This document shows positions 1 through 9,400 of a stretch of 64,000 bases of DNA, one piece after another. The stretch is taken from positions 3,268,759-3,332,758 of the forward strand of contig NZ_KI912613.1 of the NCBI RefSeq assembly GCF_000519325.1, read 5' to 3'. The stretch is from Patulibacter minatonensis DSM 18081. Its GTDB lineage: Bacteria; Actinomycetota; Thermoleophilia; Solirubrobacterales; Solirubrobacteraceae. A program made the translations under genes and the position numbers. Below the pieces are notes generated by a model. The model was not told the origin of the DNA. It was given only the letters and a program-made list of their open reading frames with translations, and ran no database searches. Every line of letters begins with the position of its first letter. The stretch's first letter is position 1.

Positions 1-131
1 GCGGGCGTCGGCGTGCCGGACGACCCGATGTCGACCCCGGCGGCGCCGGCGGCGTGGGCGGGGCCCGCTGTCGCGGCGGCGGCGAGGACGGCGGTGAGCG
101 CGGCGGCGCGGAGGGTGAGGGCGATGGACAT
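1..131 (-). CDS. Secreted protein, N-terminal part only
   Basis: The minus strand reads a start ATG at 131 and runs off the left edge after 43 residues. The visible part is a clear Sec signal peptide: MSIALTLR, then an alanine/leucine/valine core, then a GPAHA cleavage-like site, followed by GAAGVDIGSSGTPTP. The mature protein lies outside the window, so no function can be given. A GGAG about ten bases before the start suggests a leadered mRNA, unlike many neighbours. It is divergent from the ABC transporter at 267. Confidence 0.6.
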   Translation of the reverse strand, partial: MSIALTLRAAALTAVLAAAATAGPAHAAGAAGVDIGSSGTPTP

Positions 132-254
132 GGTGATCGGGGCTCCGGGGTTCGGGGTGCTGGACGACCACGACGGTGCCGGAGCATCCATGAAGCCCAC
201 GTGAAGCACCGAGCCCGGTCACGCCCCGGTCCCTCCGTCGACCGGTCGATCCGC

Positions 255-260
255 CATCCT
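255..260 (+). promoter_or_regulatory. Weak -10 element (CATCCT) before ABC transporter start
   Basis: CATCCT ends 6 bases before the GTG at 267. It keeps A2 and T6 of TAnnnT but has C at position 1, so this is a weaker member of the leaderless set. Confidence 0.35.
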
Positions 261-266
261 CGTGGC

Positions 267-1171
<905 letters not shown>

Positions 1172-1172
<1 letters not shown>

Positions 1173-1996
1173 TGGCCACGAGCGAGACCGCACCGCCGAC
1201 CACGCCCGCCGCCGGGCCCCGCCGGCGCCTGGGCCGCCTGGAGCGCCTGGCGATCGAGGGCGTGATGACCCGCGAGGTCATCAACTGGCTGTCGTTCTGG
1301 AAGAGCTCGACGTTCTCGTCGACCGTCGAGCCGACGATCTACCTCGTCGCGTTCGGCTTCGGCTTCGGGTCGATCGTCTCCGAGGTCGGCGGGTACGACT
1401 ACGTGGACTTCGTCGGCACCGGCACCGTCGCGACGTCGGTCCTCTTCGGCAGCGCGTTCTCCGCGATGTTCGGCTCGTACGTCAAGCGCGAGTTCCAGCG
1501 CACCTACGACGCGATCCTCGCCGCACCCGTCGACGTCGAGGAGCTCGTGACCGCCGAGGCGCTCTGGATGGCGACGCGCGCCTCGATCTACGGCTGCTTC
1601 CCGCTGCTCGTCGCCATGATCTTCGGGCTCGACCCGTCGTGGGGGATGCTGCTCGTGCCGTTCCTCTGCTTCCCGTGCGCGTTCGGGTTCGCGTCGTTCG
1701 GCCTGCTGATCAGCGCCCTGGTGAAGTCGATCGACTCGTTCTCGTACTACCAGTCGCTGATCCTCACGCCGCTGTTCCTCGTCGCCGGGACGTTCTTCCC
1801 GCTCGACCGGCTGCCCGAGGGCGTGCAGATCCTCGGCGAGTTCAACCCGCTGCACCACCTCGTCGAGCTCGTCCGCGGCGCCGCGTTCGGCTTCGACGGC
1901 TGGGAGGCGCTCGCCCGGGTCGCCGCGCTCGTGGTCTTCGCCGTCGTCATGTGGCGCCTGGCGATCTGGCGCAGCACGAAGCGCCTGATCACCTGA
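1172..1996 (+). CDS. ABC-2 type permease (NodJ/DrrB-like)
   Basis: Membrane subunit of the exporter, 274 aa, with about six predicted transmembrane segments (for example LVAFGFGFGSIV, PLLVAMIFGL, PFLCFPCAFGFASFGLLI, LILTPLFLVAGTFF, ALVVFAVVMW). The LTPLFLVAGTFFPLDRLP segment followed by NPLHHLVELVR is the conserved ABC-2 family C-terminal signature. Translation starts in a TGATG overlap with the ATPase gene, indicating coupling. A hairpin follows the stop. Substrate unknown. Confidence 0.9.
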
Positions 1997-2006
1997 GCGG
2001 GGCCGC

Positions 2007-2031
2007 ACGAAGCCGTGCAGCGCTCGGCTTC
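2007..2031 (+). terminator. Hairpin terminator after ABC exporter operon
   Basis: Inverted repeat CGAAGCCG / CGGCTTCG with a 9-base loop, 10 bases after the permease stop. There is no T-run. It separates the operon from the TAGCTT promoter at 2047. Confidence 0.5.
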
Positions 2032-2046
2032 GCGTGCGTGCGGGGC

Positions 2047-2052
2047 TAGCTT
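2047..2052 (+). promoter_or_regulatory. Candidate -10 element TAGCTT
   Basis: TAGCTT lies 41 bases before the ATG at 2094, implying an mRNA leader of about 35 bases. This is a leadered exception to the pattern seen at most operon starts here. Confidence 0.4.
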
Positions 2053-2093
2053 CGGAGATCGCGTCCGGCTGCCGCCCCGACGCGACCGCACCC

Positions 2094-3170
2094 ATGTTCG
2101 TACCCTCCGCCCTCCGGGGCCGCACCGGCGTGATCGCCGGCGGCCTGCTCATCGCCCTGCTGCTGTTCGCGGTCGTGCCGCGCGTGGCGCCCGGCGCCCA
2201 GAGCAGCTCCCAGCTGCAGGGCACGATCGACGCGCAGAAGGGCCGCGAGCGCTCGCTGCGCTCCACCGCCCAGCGGCTCGGAGCCCTCGAGGCGTCGGCG
2301 TCGAAGGCCGTCGCCGCGGCGCAGAACCGGCTCGCACAGGTGCAGCAGGAGTACGACGTGGCGCAGGGGAAGCTCGCGACCACGTCGTCGAACCTCCGCG
2401 CCACCCGCGCGAAGCTCGTCCAGCTGCGCCGCAAGCTCGAGCAGGGCCGCGACCAGCTCGCCGCCGTGCTGCGCTCGCACTACACCGCGGACCGCCCCGG
2501 CCTCGTCGACGTCGTCGTCAGCTCGAAGGGCTTCGCCGAGGTCCTCGAGCGGATCAACTTCCTCAAGCGCGTGCAGGCCAGCGACACGAAGATCGTCGAC
2601 CTCGTCCGCGACTCCCGCGACGCGGCGAAGACCGACGAGGGTCGCTACGCGAAGCTCCGCGTCGAGCAGGCGAAGGAGGCCCAGGAGGCCACCAGCCGCC
2701 GCAACGCCATGGCCTCGATGACCGCCGGGCTCGAGCAGCGCCGTGCGTCACTCGCCCAGGCCCGCGCCGCGAAGGTCGCCGCCCTGTCGTCCGCGCGCTC
2801 CAAGCGCAAGGGCGCGGAGAAGACGCTCGCGAAGCTCGAGGCCGCCCAGGCGAAGGCCGCGCGCCAGTACACCGCCCCGTCGTCGAGCCCCCGCGCGGCC
2901 GGCGGCAGCCAGGGCGCCGGGTCGAACTGGGCCATCCCGTGGGCGATCGTCCAGTGCGAGTCCGGCGGCCAGAACTTCACGCCGAACTCCCTCGGCGCCT
3001 CCGGCTACTACCAGTTCATGCCGCAGACCTGGAAGGCCCTCGGCGGCAGCACGCCCAACGCCTACCAGGCGTCCAAGGCCGAGCAGGACCGCCTCGCCGC
3101 GAAGCTCTGGAACGGCGGCGCCGGCGCCCGGAACTGGGACTGCGCCGCGATCGTGGGCATCACCGGGTAG
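2094..3170 (+). CDS. Secreted coiled-coil protein with C-terminal transglycosylase (Rpf/SLT-like) domain
   Basis: Probable exported peptidoglycan-acting enzyme, 358 aa. Residues 1-36 form a signal peptide or anchor (GVIAGGLLIALLLFAVVPRV). Residues ~38-255 are a long charged coiled coil resembling the NlpC/P60-associated or RipA-type N-terminal helix. The C-terminal ~75 residues form a small lysozyme-like fold: an IVQCESGGQNFTPNSLGASG segment with the likely catalytic Glu, then YYQFMPQTWKALGG and NWDCAAI, matching the transglycosylase/resuscitation-promoting domain. ATG 2094 is preferred because it opens the signal peptide. The 3' end overlaps the convergent hydrolase gene by 11 bases. The exact bond cleaved is inferred. 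Confidence 0.8.
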   Translation: MFVPSALRGRTGVIAGGLLIALLLFAVVPRVAPGAQSSSQLQGTIDAQKGRERSLRSTAQRLGALEASASKAVAAAQNRLAQVQQEYDVAQGKLATTSSNLRATRAKLVQLRRKLEQGRDQLAAVLRSHYTADRPGLVDVVVSSKGFAEVLERINFLKRVQASDTKIVDLVRDSRDAAKTDEGRYAKLRVEQAKEAQEATSRRNAMASMTAGLEQRRASLAQARAAKVAALSSARSKRKGAEKTLAKLEAAQAKAARQYTAPSSSPRAAGGSQGAGSNWAIPWAIVQCESGGQNFTPNSLGASGYYQFMPQTWKALGGSTPNAYQASKAEQDRLAAKLWNGGAGARNWDCAAIVGITG

Positions 3171-4020
3171 CGCCGACCCGCTCGAGGTACGCCTCCAGCG
3201 CGCCCGCGAAGACGTCGTTGTCGTCTCCCGCGACCATGTGCCCGGCCTCCGCGACGTCGACGACCTCGGCGCCGGCGATGCGCTCCCGGAGGTCCGCCAC
3301 GCCCTCGTCGTCGACGACGTCGGACTGCACGCCGCGCACGAGGAGCGTCGGGACGGCGATGCGGCGGGCGGCGTCGTCGAGGCGCCCCTCGTCGTCGATC
3401 CGGCCGGGCACCTCGGTCAGCCGGATGAAGGCCGGGTCCCAGTGCCACCGCCACCGGCCGTCGGGACCCTGCCGCACGTTCTTGCGCAGGCCGTCGACGT
3501 TGCGCGGCCGCTCGCGCGTGGGGTTGTGGGCGGCGACCGCGTCGGCGACCTCGTCGAGCGTGGCGAAGCCGTCCGGGTGCGCGGCCATGAAGTCGATGAT
3601 GCGGTCGACGCCGTCCTGCCGCAGCCGGATGACGACGTCGACGAGGACGAGCCCGGCGACGAGCTCCGGATGCTCGCCGGCGACCACAAGCGACGTGAGG
3701 CCGCCCATCGACGCGCCGACGAGCACCGCCGGGCCGGGCAGCTCCTCGAGCACGGCGATCAGGTCGCCCGCGAAGCCGTCCATCGAGTAGTCCCCGTCGG
3801 CGTCCCACTCGCTGTCGCCGTGGCCCCGGGCGTCGAGGGCGACCGTCGCCCAGCCGTCCGCGGCGAGGCGCTCCGTCGTCCGCGACCAGGAGTGCCGGGT
3901 CTGCCCGCCGCCGTGGAGGAACACGACCGTCGGCCGGTCCGCGGACGGTGCGCCGCGGCGCTCGCCCGAGACCCGCAGCTTCCCGGTGTCGAAGGTGACC
4001 GGGTGGGACGGGGCGGGCAT
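3160..4020 (-). CDS. Alpha/beta hydrolase
   Basis: Cytoplasmic alpha/beta-fold hydrolase, 286 aa, of the haloalkane dehalogenase/epoxide hydrolase/carboxylesterase superfamily. Visible motifs are the oxyanion segment HGGG (36-39), DARGHGDS, the nucleophile elbow GASMGG with Ser104, and a C-terminal AEAGHMV with the likely catalytic His. PTLLVRGVQSD probably carries the acid. The substrate is unknown. The start at 4020 is supported by a TAGCGT box 8 bases upstream. Confidence 0.85.
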   Translation of the reverse strand: MPAPSHPVTFDTGKLRVSGERRGAPSADRPTVVFLHGGGQTRHSWSRTTERLAADGWATVALDARGHGDSEWDADGDYSMDGFAGDLIAVLEELPGPAVLVGASMGGLTSLVVAGEHPELVAGLVLVDVVIRLRQDGVDRIIDFMAAHPDGFATLDEVADAVAAHNPTRERPRNVDGLRKNVRQGPDGRWRWHWDPAFIRLTEVPGRIDDEGRLDDAARRIAVPTLLVRGVQSDVVDDEGVADLRERIAGAEVVDVAEAGHMVAGDDNDVFAGALEAYLERVGATR

Positions 4021-4028
4021 CGCCTTCC

Positions 4029-4034
4029 ACGCTA
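4029..4034 (-). promoter_or_regulatory. -10 element TAGCGT, leaderless
   Basis: TAGCGT on the minus strand ends 8 bases before the ATG at 4020, so transcription should begin at or next to the start codon. Confidence 0.5.
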
Positions 4035-4107
4035 TCGCCCGGGGTGCCGGGCTCGACGGCGCGGCGCGTCGGCGCTCCCGGTCCGGCGCGTCAGGTGCCC
4101 CCGCCGC

Positions 4108-5691
4108 TCACGACCGGGCGAAGCGGCTCATCGTCTTGTCCGGCCGCACACCGCCGAGGTGCTTCGCGTAGATCCGGTGGTACGCGAGCTCCTCGCGGGT
4201 GCGCAGCGGCGGGTCGACGATCGTGCGCTCGCGCTCGAACTCCTCCTGGGTGATCGTCGTCTCCAGCGTCTCCTGCAGGACCTCGGCGGCGCCGGAGCCG
4301 TCGCCGAACTGCTCCTTCGGACGCCAGAGGATGTCCTCCGGGATCCACCCGTCGAACGCGTGACGCAGGACGCGCTTCTCGAGCTGCTGCGGCTTCGTGG
4401 TGTCCGACGCCTTCCAGCCCGGTGCGAGCGACAGCGCCTGGGCGATGACCTCGCGGTCGAGGAACGGCACGCGGGCCTCGAGGCCGTGGGCCATCGTCAC
4501 GCGGTCGGCGCGCTGGAGGTTGAGGTCGTGCAGGCCGCGGACGGTGCGGACGAGCTCGCCGTGCAGGGCGGCGGGCTCCGCGAAGTCGTCGTGGTAGTAG
4601 TCGTAGCCGGCGTAGAGCTCGTCGGCGCCCTCGCCGGTCAGGACGACCTTCACGTGCTCCGCGGCCAGGCGGGCGAGGAACCAGTTCGGCACCGACGAGC
4701 GCACGAGCGACGGGTCGAACGACTCGATCGAGCGGATCACGGCGTCCAGTGCGGCCGCGGCGTCCTCCGCGGTGTAGAGCGCCTCGTGGTGCTCGGTCCC
4801 GAGGAACTCCGCGACGACCCGTGCGGCGAGGATGTCGGACGACCCCTCGGTCCCGACGGCGAACGTCTTCAGCGTGCGGCCGCGGGCCTTCAGGAAGTCC
4901 TGCGCGAGCGCGGCGATCAGGCTCGAGTCCAGGCCGCCGGAGAGGAAGACGCCGACGTCGACGTCGGCCATCATGTGCCGGTCGACGGAGTCCGCGAGGA
5001 CCTCGCGGGTCGAGCGCAGGATGTCCTCGGGGATCGGGGCACCGGGCTCCTTCGGCCCGGGCAGCTTCGGCACGTCGATCGCCTCGGGCGGCACGGCGTC
5101 GGCGAAGCGGACGAGCCCGTGCTCCGGGGTCCAGGCGCAGCCCGGGGGGAACGTCTCGACGGCCCAGCGCCAGTCCTCGTCGAACGCCCGGATCTCCGAC
5201 GCGAAGCGGACCTGCCCGTCGCGGCGGGCCCAGTAGAGCGGCTTGATGCCGATCGGGTCGCGCGCGGCGAGGAACGTGATCCAGTCCGGCTTGCCCTCCG
5301 GATCCGGGTTCTCGGGGCCGGCGAGGCAGATCGCCCACATGCCGCGGAGCTCGGCGAGCGCCTCGATGCCGCGGTCGACGACGAGGTGGAGCGCGACCTC
5401 GTTGTCCGACGCCGTGTCGAACAGCGCGCCGTCGAGGGTCTGGCGGACGTCGTCGTGGTTGTAGACCTCGCCGTTGCCGACGAGCCACAGGGTGCGGTCG
5501 CCGAGCGGCTGCCGGCCCCCGGCGAGGTCGACGATCGAGAGGCGGGTGTGGCCGAGCCAGCTCGTCTCGCCGACGGCCACTTGGCCGATGTCGTCGGGCC
5601 CGCGGTGCGTCAGCCGGGAGAGCATCCGGATGCCGGCCTCTGCGTCGACCCGGGAGTCCGTCGGGGCGTAGACGGCGGCGATTCCACACAT
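4108..5691 (-). CDS. asnB: Asparagine synthase (glutamine-hydrolysing)
   Basis: Makes asparagine from aspartate, ATP and glutamine in the cytoplasm. The 527-aa protein begins MCGIAAVY, so Cys2 is the N-terminal nucleophile of the class II glutaminase domain. RLSIVD and GNGEVYNHDDVR are standard glutaminase motifs. The C-terminal synthetase domain has the PP-loop FLSGGLDSSLIAAL and the downstream LTGEGADELYAGYDYY and VPFLDREV motifs. Length is close to AsnB of other bacteria (about 550). It stands alone, with a TAGCGT box 6 bases before the start. The family includes some non-asparagine amidotransferases, but the motif set here is the standard one. Confidence 0.92.
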   Translation of the reverse strand: MCGIAAVYAPTDSRVDAEAGIRMLSRLTHRGPDDIGQVAVGETSWLGHTRLSIVDLAGGRQPLGDRTLWLVGNGEVYNHDDVRQTLDGALFDTASDNEVALHLVVDRGIEALAELRGMWAICLAGPENPDPEGKPDWITFLAARDPIGIKPLYWARRDGQVRFASEIRAFDEDWRWAVETFPPGCAWTPEHGLVRFADAVPPEAIDVPKLPGPKEPGAPIPEDILRSTREVLADSVDRHMMADVDVGVFLSGGLDSSLIAALAQDFLKARGRTLKTFAVGTEGSSDILAARVVAEFLGTEHHEALYTAEDAAAALDAVIRSIESFDPSLVRSSVPNWFLARLAAEHVKVVLTGEGADELYAGYDYYHDDFAEPAALHGELVRTVRGLHDLNLQRADRVTMAHGLEARVPFLDREVIAQALSLAPGWKASDTTKPQQLEKRVLRHAFDGWIPEDILWRPKEQFGDGSGAAEVLQETLETTITQEEFERERTIVDPPLRTREELAYHRIYAKHLGGVRPDKTMSRFARS

Positions 5692-5697
5692 ACGACG

Positions 5698-5703
5698 ACG
5701 CTA
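5698..5703 (-). promoter_or_regulatory. -10 element TAGCGT, leaderless
   Basis: TAGCGT on the minus strand ends exactly 6 bases before the asnB ATG at 5691. Confidence 0.55.
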
Positions 5704-5771
5704 GAGCACCGGGACCGTGTGCCGTTTGGACACGCGGCGAACGCCGGACGCGACGCAGGGTCCCGGAACGA

Positions 5772-5800
5772 CCGAGGCCCGCGTGGAACGCGGGCCTCGG
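5772..5800 (-). terminator. Hairpin terminator after desaturase gene
   Basis: Perfect 13-bp arms (CCGAGGCCCGCGT and complement) around a 3-base loop, 41 bases past the desaturase stop. In the minus direction the hairpin is followed by TCGTTCC, a tail also seen at 58566-58613 and 31975-32039. Confidence 0.7.
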
Positions 5801-5841
5801 GGCGGCAGGGGGACGGCGGTGCGGGCTGGGGCCCGCGGACG

Positions 5842-6807
5842 TCAGTCGGCCGCGACCGCGGAGCGCGTGTCGGCCTTCACGGCGCCCGGGAGCATCGTCG
5901 CCTGCTTCTCGCGGCTGATGTAGACCGGCTTGCTCATCAGGCCCGCCTTGACGAAGCCGCGGATGACGAGCGCGGAGAGGTCGACCTCGTACCAGCGGAA
6001 GCCGTGCGACGCGGCGCGCGGGAAGGCGTGGTGGTTGTGGTGCCAGGACTCGCCGAGCGAGAGGACCGCGAGCACCGGGTTGTTGCGCGAGTGGTCGTCG
6101 ATGTCGAAGCGGCGGTAGCCCGAGAAGTGGCAGATCGAGTTGATCGACCACGTCACGTGGTGGATGAAGAAGACCTTCACGAGCCCGGCCCAGACGAACG
6201 TCTGCAGGCCGCCGGCGAGATCGCCGTGGTAGGCCCACCCGGCGAAGAACGGGATCGCCAGGGCGCCGAGGGCGATGTACGGGAACCAGTTCGAGATGCG
6301 GACGAGGCCCTTGTCGCGGAGCAGGTCCGGCGTGTGCTTCTTGGGCCACCCGCGCTCGATCTCGGTGGACCAGAGCCAGCCGATGTGCGCGTGCCAGAGG
6401 CCGCGGAGCCCCTCGCCGCCGCCGATGTGCGGGGAGTGCGGATCGCCCTCGACGTCGGTGTGCGCGTGGTGCTTGCGGTGGTCGGCGGCCCAGATCAGCG
6501 CCGGGCCCTCGATCGCCGTCGAGCCCGCGACGACGAACATGTAGCGGACCCACGGCTTGGCCTGGACCGCGCCGTGCGTGAGGAGCCGGTGGTAGCCGAT
6601 CGTGATGCCGAACGCGGAGATCAGGTAGAGCCCGACCGTCATCGCGATGTCGAACCCGGTCACCGCCGAGTTCCACAGCAGCACGATCGCGATCAGGACC
6701 CCGATGAACGGGATCGTGACGGCCACGATGTTGATCCACCGCGTGGTGCGGGACATCGTCTTGTGCTCGCGCACCACGTTGTTGTTCGCATCGCGGACTT
6801 CTGCCAT
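5842..6807 (-). CDS. Acyl-CoA/acyl-lipid delta-9 desaturase
   Basis: Integral membrane di-iron fatty acid desaturase, 321 aa, which would introduce a cis double bond into long acyl chains to tune membrane fluidity. All three histidine clusters are visible: HRLLTH near the second membrane helix, HRKHH (in DHRKHHAHTD), and the C-terminal HNHHAFPR. Hydrophobic segments such as WINIVAVTIPFIGVLIAIV and IAMTVGLYLISAFGITIG flank them. The ATG at 6807 is supported by a TACGCT box 6 bases upstream. The gene has its own terminator, so it is a monocistron. Needed electron donors are not encoded nearby. Confidence 0.92.
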   Translation of the reverse strand: MAEVRDANNNVVREHKTMSRTTRWINIVAVTIPFIGVLIAIVLLWNSAVTGFDIAMTVGLYLISAFGITIGYHRLLTHGAVQAKPWVRYMFVVAGSTAIEGPALIWAADHRKHHAHTDVEGDPHSPHIGGGEGLRGLWHAHIGWLWSTEIERGWPKKHTPDLLRDKGLVRISNWFPYIALGALAIPFFAGWAYHGDLAGGLQTFVWAGLVKVFFIHHVTWSINSICHFSGYRRFDIDDHSRNNPVLAVLSLGESWHHNHHAFPRAASHGFRWYEVDLSALVIRGFVKAGLMSKPVYISREKQATMLPGAVKADTRSAVAAD

Positions 6808-6813
6808 GGAGTC

Positions 6814-6819
6814 AGCGTA
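6814..6819 (-). promoter_or_regulatory. -10 element TACGCT, leaderless
   Basis: TACGCT on the minus strand ends 6 bases before the desaturase ATG at 6807. The 6820-7036 stretch beyond it holds nothing else I can support. Confidence 0.55.
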
Positions 6820-7036
6820 TGCGTACGTGCGCCGGGATTCTGTCCCCTGCGGCGAGAACGGGCGGGCCGGTTTTCATCACTTCGTGCGCAAAGCGAGCGT
6901 CGGCGTGCCGGGCGGCCCGCGCCCCGCGCCCGCGAAAACGCGCACCGCGCGTCGCCGGTCGGGGGGTCGGCCGGCCTGCGCAGCGCGTCGCCCGGCCCGG
7001 GCGGCCCGGACCCGACCGTCTCCCCGCGCCCGGGGC

Positions 7037-7798
7037 CTAGCCCTTCGTCGCCCACGACGCGCCCGGGCGCGTCGCGACGCGGTGCGCGGTCACCGCGACC
7101 GCCACGCCGACCGCGAGCGCGAGGGCCAGCGCGGCGGCGGGCGCGACGTGCACGACGAGGAGGCCCCCTGCGAGCGCGCCCGCGCCCATCGCCGCGACGG
7201 CGGCGACGCGCCGCAGGCCGGAGCCCTGCGGCCCGCCGAAGCCGCCCGGTCCACCGAGCAGGCGCGAGTCGGCCGCGAGTCCGGTCAGCGTCATCGTCAG
7301 CACCGCGGTCGTCAGGTCCGGCACGCCGATCCGCCGGGCCACCGCGGCCTGGGCGCCCATCGGGACGGCGAGGACGGCGATCAGCACGTACCGCGGACCG
7401 TCGGCGACGGGATCGCCCGCGACGAGGGCGACGACGAGCGCGACGACCAGGACGGCCGCGACGAACGCGGTGCTCGTCCGCAGCAGGACGCCGCGGTGAT
7501 CGCCGAACCGTCGCGCGAGCACGCCGCCGAGCGCCGCGCCGACGAGGAACAGCCCGATCGCCGTCAGGGACGCCGGGATCGACAGCGACGGCGCCCCGGC
7601 GAGGGCGAACCCGAGCAGCACCACGTTGCCGGTCATGTTCGCGACGAAGACGTGCCCGAGCGCGATGTAGCTGACCGCGTCGACGATCCCCGTGAGGACG
7701 GTCAGCCCGAGCAGGAGGTGGGGGAGCGGGCCGTGGACGTCCCACGAGGCGAGTCGTCCCCGTCGGGGCCCGTGGGTCGTCGGCGGTGCGGCGGTCAC
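7037..7798 (-). CDS. DUF1275 (YoaK-like) membrane protein
   Basis: Six-to-seven-helix membrane protein of about 253 aa. The family hallmark is near the N-terminus: GLTVLTGIVDAVSYIALGHV followed by FVANMTGNVVLLG. VLAVPMGAQAAVARRIGVPD and the LTTAVLTMTLTGLA segment are also conserved in DUF1275. The molecular function of the family is not known. A GTG at 7798 has GACACT 6 bases upstream and is preferred here; the in-frame GTG at 7819 would add seven residues. It is divergent from the DCC-family gene. Confidence 0.85.
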   Translation of the reverse strand: MTAAPPTTHGPRRGRLASWDVHGPLPHLLLGLTVLTGIVDAVSYIALGHVFVANMTGNVVLLGFALAGAPSLSIPASLTAIGLFLVGAALGGVLARRFGDHRGVLLRTSTAFVAAVLVVALVVALVAGDPVADGPRYVLIAVLAVPMGAQAAVARRIGVPDLTTAVLTMTLTGLAADSRLLGGPGGFGGPQGSGLRRVAAVAAMGAGALAGGLLVVHVAPAAALALALAVGVAVAVTAHRVATRPGASWATKG

Positions 7799-7853
7799 CG
7801 ACGCAGTGTCGCGCGACACGGTCGCGGGCCCCGTGGCGGGGTATGAATGAGGG

Positions 7854-8297
7854 GTGTCCGCTCCCGCGCTCCTCTTCTACGACCGCGAGTGCCGGTTCTG
7901 CGTGTGGGGCGTCGTGCACCTCGCGCGCCTCGGCCGGCCGGGCGCGTTCCGCCTCGCCGCGATCCAAGGCCCGCTCGGCGAGGAGCACCTGGGCCACATC
8001 GAGCACACGGCGCGCCTGTCGTCGTGGCACCTCTGGGACGGCACGCGGCTGCGGAGCCAGGCCGACGTCCTCGACGGGCTCGGGCCGATGCTGGCGTCGC
8101 CCGTCGCCCGTGCCGCGATCCTGGCCGTCCGGTCGGTCCCCCGGCCGCTGACGACCGCCGCCTACCGCCTGATGGCCGGCAACCGCGTCGCGATCTCGAA
8201 GCTGATCCCGCCGGGCGCGAAGCAGCGGTCGGCCGACGCGCTCCCCGGGTTCGCGGCGGACACCGGGGCGCCGGGGTCGGGCGTGCGGGACGCCTGA
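7854..8297 (+). CDS. DCC-family (DUF393) thiol-disulfide oxidoreductase-like protein
   Basis: Small 147-aa protein with the YDRECRFC motif near the N-terminus, which is the DxxCxxC signature of the DCC/DUF393 family (predicted thioredoxin-like fold). The partner motif RLAAIQG and the C-terminal YRLMAGNR helix also fit. Its redox partner is unknown. GTG 7854 is chosen because the family motif begins eight residues later. An A/T-rich TATGAAT lies just upstream, consistent with a leaderless or very short-leader message. Confidence 0.8.
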   Translation: MSAPALLFYDRECRFCVWGVVHLARLGRPGAFRLAAIQGPLGEEHLGHIEHTARLSSWHLWDGTRLRSQADVLDGLGPMLASPVARAAILAVRSVPRPLTTAAYRLMAGNRVAISKLIPPGAKQRSADALPGFAADTGAPGSGVRDA

Positions 8298-8316
8298 GGC
8301 GGCGGGCGACGGTCGC

Positions 8317-9327
8317 TCAGAACAGGACGAACTCGCGCGCGAGCGGGCTGAGGCCCGTCTCGAACAGCAGGGCGATCAGGCCGCGCTCGAACTCCTGGGC
8401 GAGCCGGCGGACGTCGCGGAAGACGGCGTCGTCGGCCGCCGCCTCGCGCGTCAGGCCCGTCAGGTGCGCGCGCGACTCCGGATCGTCGAGCATGCCGAGC
8501 CAGCGGTCGTAGGCGCCGAGCGCACGGACGCCCTCGTCGATCGCGTCGTGGCGCAGGAACGCATGGGCGAGCCGGTCGGTCGGCGGCGCCTGCAGCGCAT
8601 CGAGGAGGAACGCCCGCTGCTCGTCGCGGAGGTGGAGGTGGCAGTGCAGCACCGGGATCAGGCCGCCGGCGAACAGGAGCTTGCGGTTCAGGCGGAGCTT
8701 CGCGTTGCGCATGCCCCATTTCTGGTCGTCGGCGCGCGCCTTGCCGGCGAAGTCGACGCAGATCGTCCGCCAATAGCGGATCAGGTCGTTCAGGAGGAAC
8801 CGCGGCGGGCGGTAGTCCTTCGCCTCGCCCGCGAGGTACCCGTCGACGACCTGCTCGAGCGACCGCCGGTAGGCCTCGCGGCCGACGACGGGCACCGACT
8901 CGAGCAGCAGGAGCATCCGCTGGGTGAGGTTCGCGTTGCCGTCCTCCTCCAGCCCGATGTGGCGGACCATCGGTCCGACGAACACCTGCTGGCCGAAGAT
9001 GCCCTGCGTCCCCGGCTTGGCCTCACCGCGGCCGAGCAGGGTCTCGAGGCGGGGGACCTGCGGCTCGACCGGGGGCGCGCCCTCGCCGGGCCGCTCGCCG
9101 TCGACGAGCACGAGGTAGTCGTCGTCGGAGCCGTTCGTGCGCTCCCGGCGGCCCCACGAGCCCATCATCACGACCGAGGACCCCGGGTCGCATGGCCCGT
9201 CGCGCAGCCGGCGGCGGAGGTCGTCGAGGTCGCGCTCCGTCCGGTCGCGGGCGGCGAGCAGCTGCGGGAAGCCGCGGCGCGCATGCGTCGCGAGCTCGTC
9301 CAGCGCGCCCTGCGGGGTGTCCGTCAC
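8317..9327 (-). CDS. Predicted nucleotidyltransferase-superfamily protein
   Basis: Protein of about 336 aa. Near residue 50 it has GSWGRRERTNGSDDDYLVLVDG, read here as the Pol-beta-type nucleotidyltransferase core (G-S, then D-x-D two residues apart; the motif is slightly over 20 residues but is only referred to by its key residues GS and SDDD). The rest is alpha-helical with no recognised domain; RPPRFLLNDLIRYWRTIC and NAKLRLNRKLLFAGG are the best conserved-looking helices. It may be a DUF294-like or minimal nucleotidyltransferase. GTG 9327 is preferred over ATG 9372 because TAGCGT ends 7 bases before it. Role unknown. Confidence 0.65.
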   Translation of the reverse strand: MTDTPQGALDELATHARRGFPQLLAARDRTERDLDDLRRRLRDGPCDPGSSVVMMGSWGRRERTNGSDDDYLVLVDGERPGEGAPPVEPQVPRLETLLGRGEAKPGTQGIFGQQVFVGPMVRHIGLEEDGNANLTQRMLLLLESVPVVGREAYRRSLEQVVDGYLAGEAKDYRPPRFLLNDLIRYWRTICVDFAGKARADDQKWGMRNAKLRLNRKLLFAGGLIPVLHCHLHLRDEQRAFLLDALQAPPTDRLAHAFLRHDAIDEGVRALGAYDRWLGMLDDPESRAHLTGLTREAAADDAVFRDVRRLAQEFERGLIALLFETGLSPLAREFVLF

Positions 9328-9333
9328 GCCGGG

Positions 9334-9340
9334 GACGCTA
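9334..9340 (-). promoter_or_regulatory. -10 element TAGCGT, leaderless
   Basis: TAGCGT on the minus strand ends 7 bases before the GTG at 9327 and lies inside the longer frame from 9372, arguing against the longer start. Confidence 0.5.
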
Positions 9341-9400
9341 CCGGCGGGCGCGGGACGGGCCCCGTGCTGCAACGGGGGCGTCGCCCGGACGGCGGCGCCC

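Noticed and set aside
2743-7674. A 1643-codon open frame on the plus strand across several minus-strand genes
   Set aside because: High-GC shadow frame, rich in Arg/Pro/Val with no domain pattern; the minus-strand genes in the same span have full family motifs.
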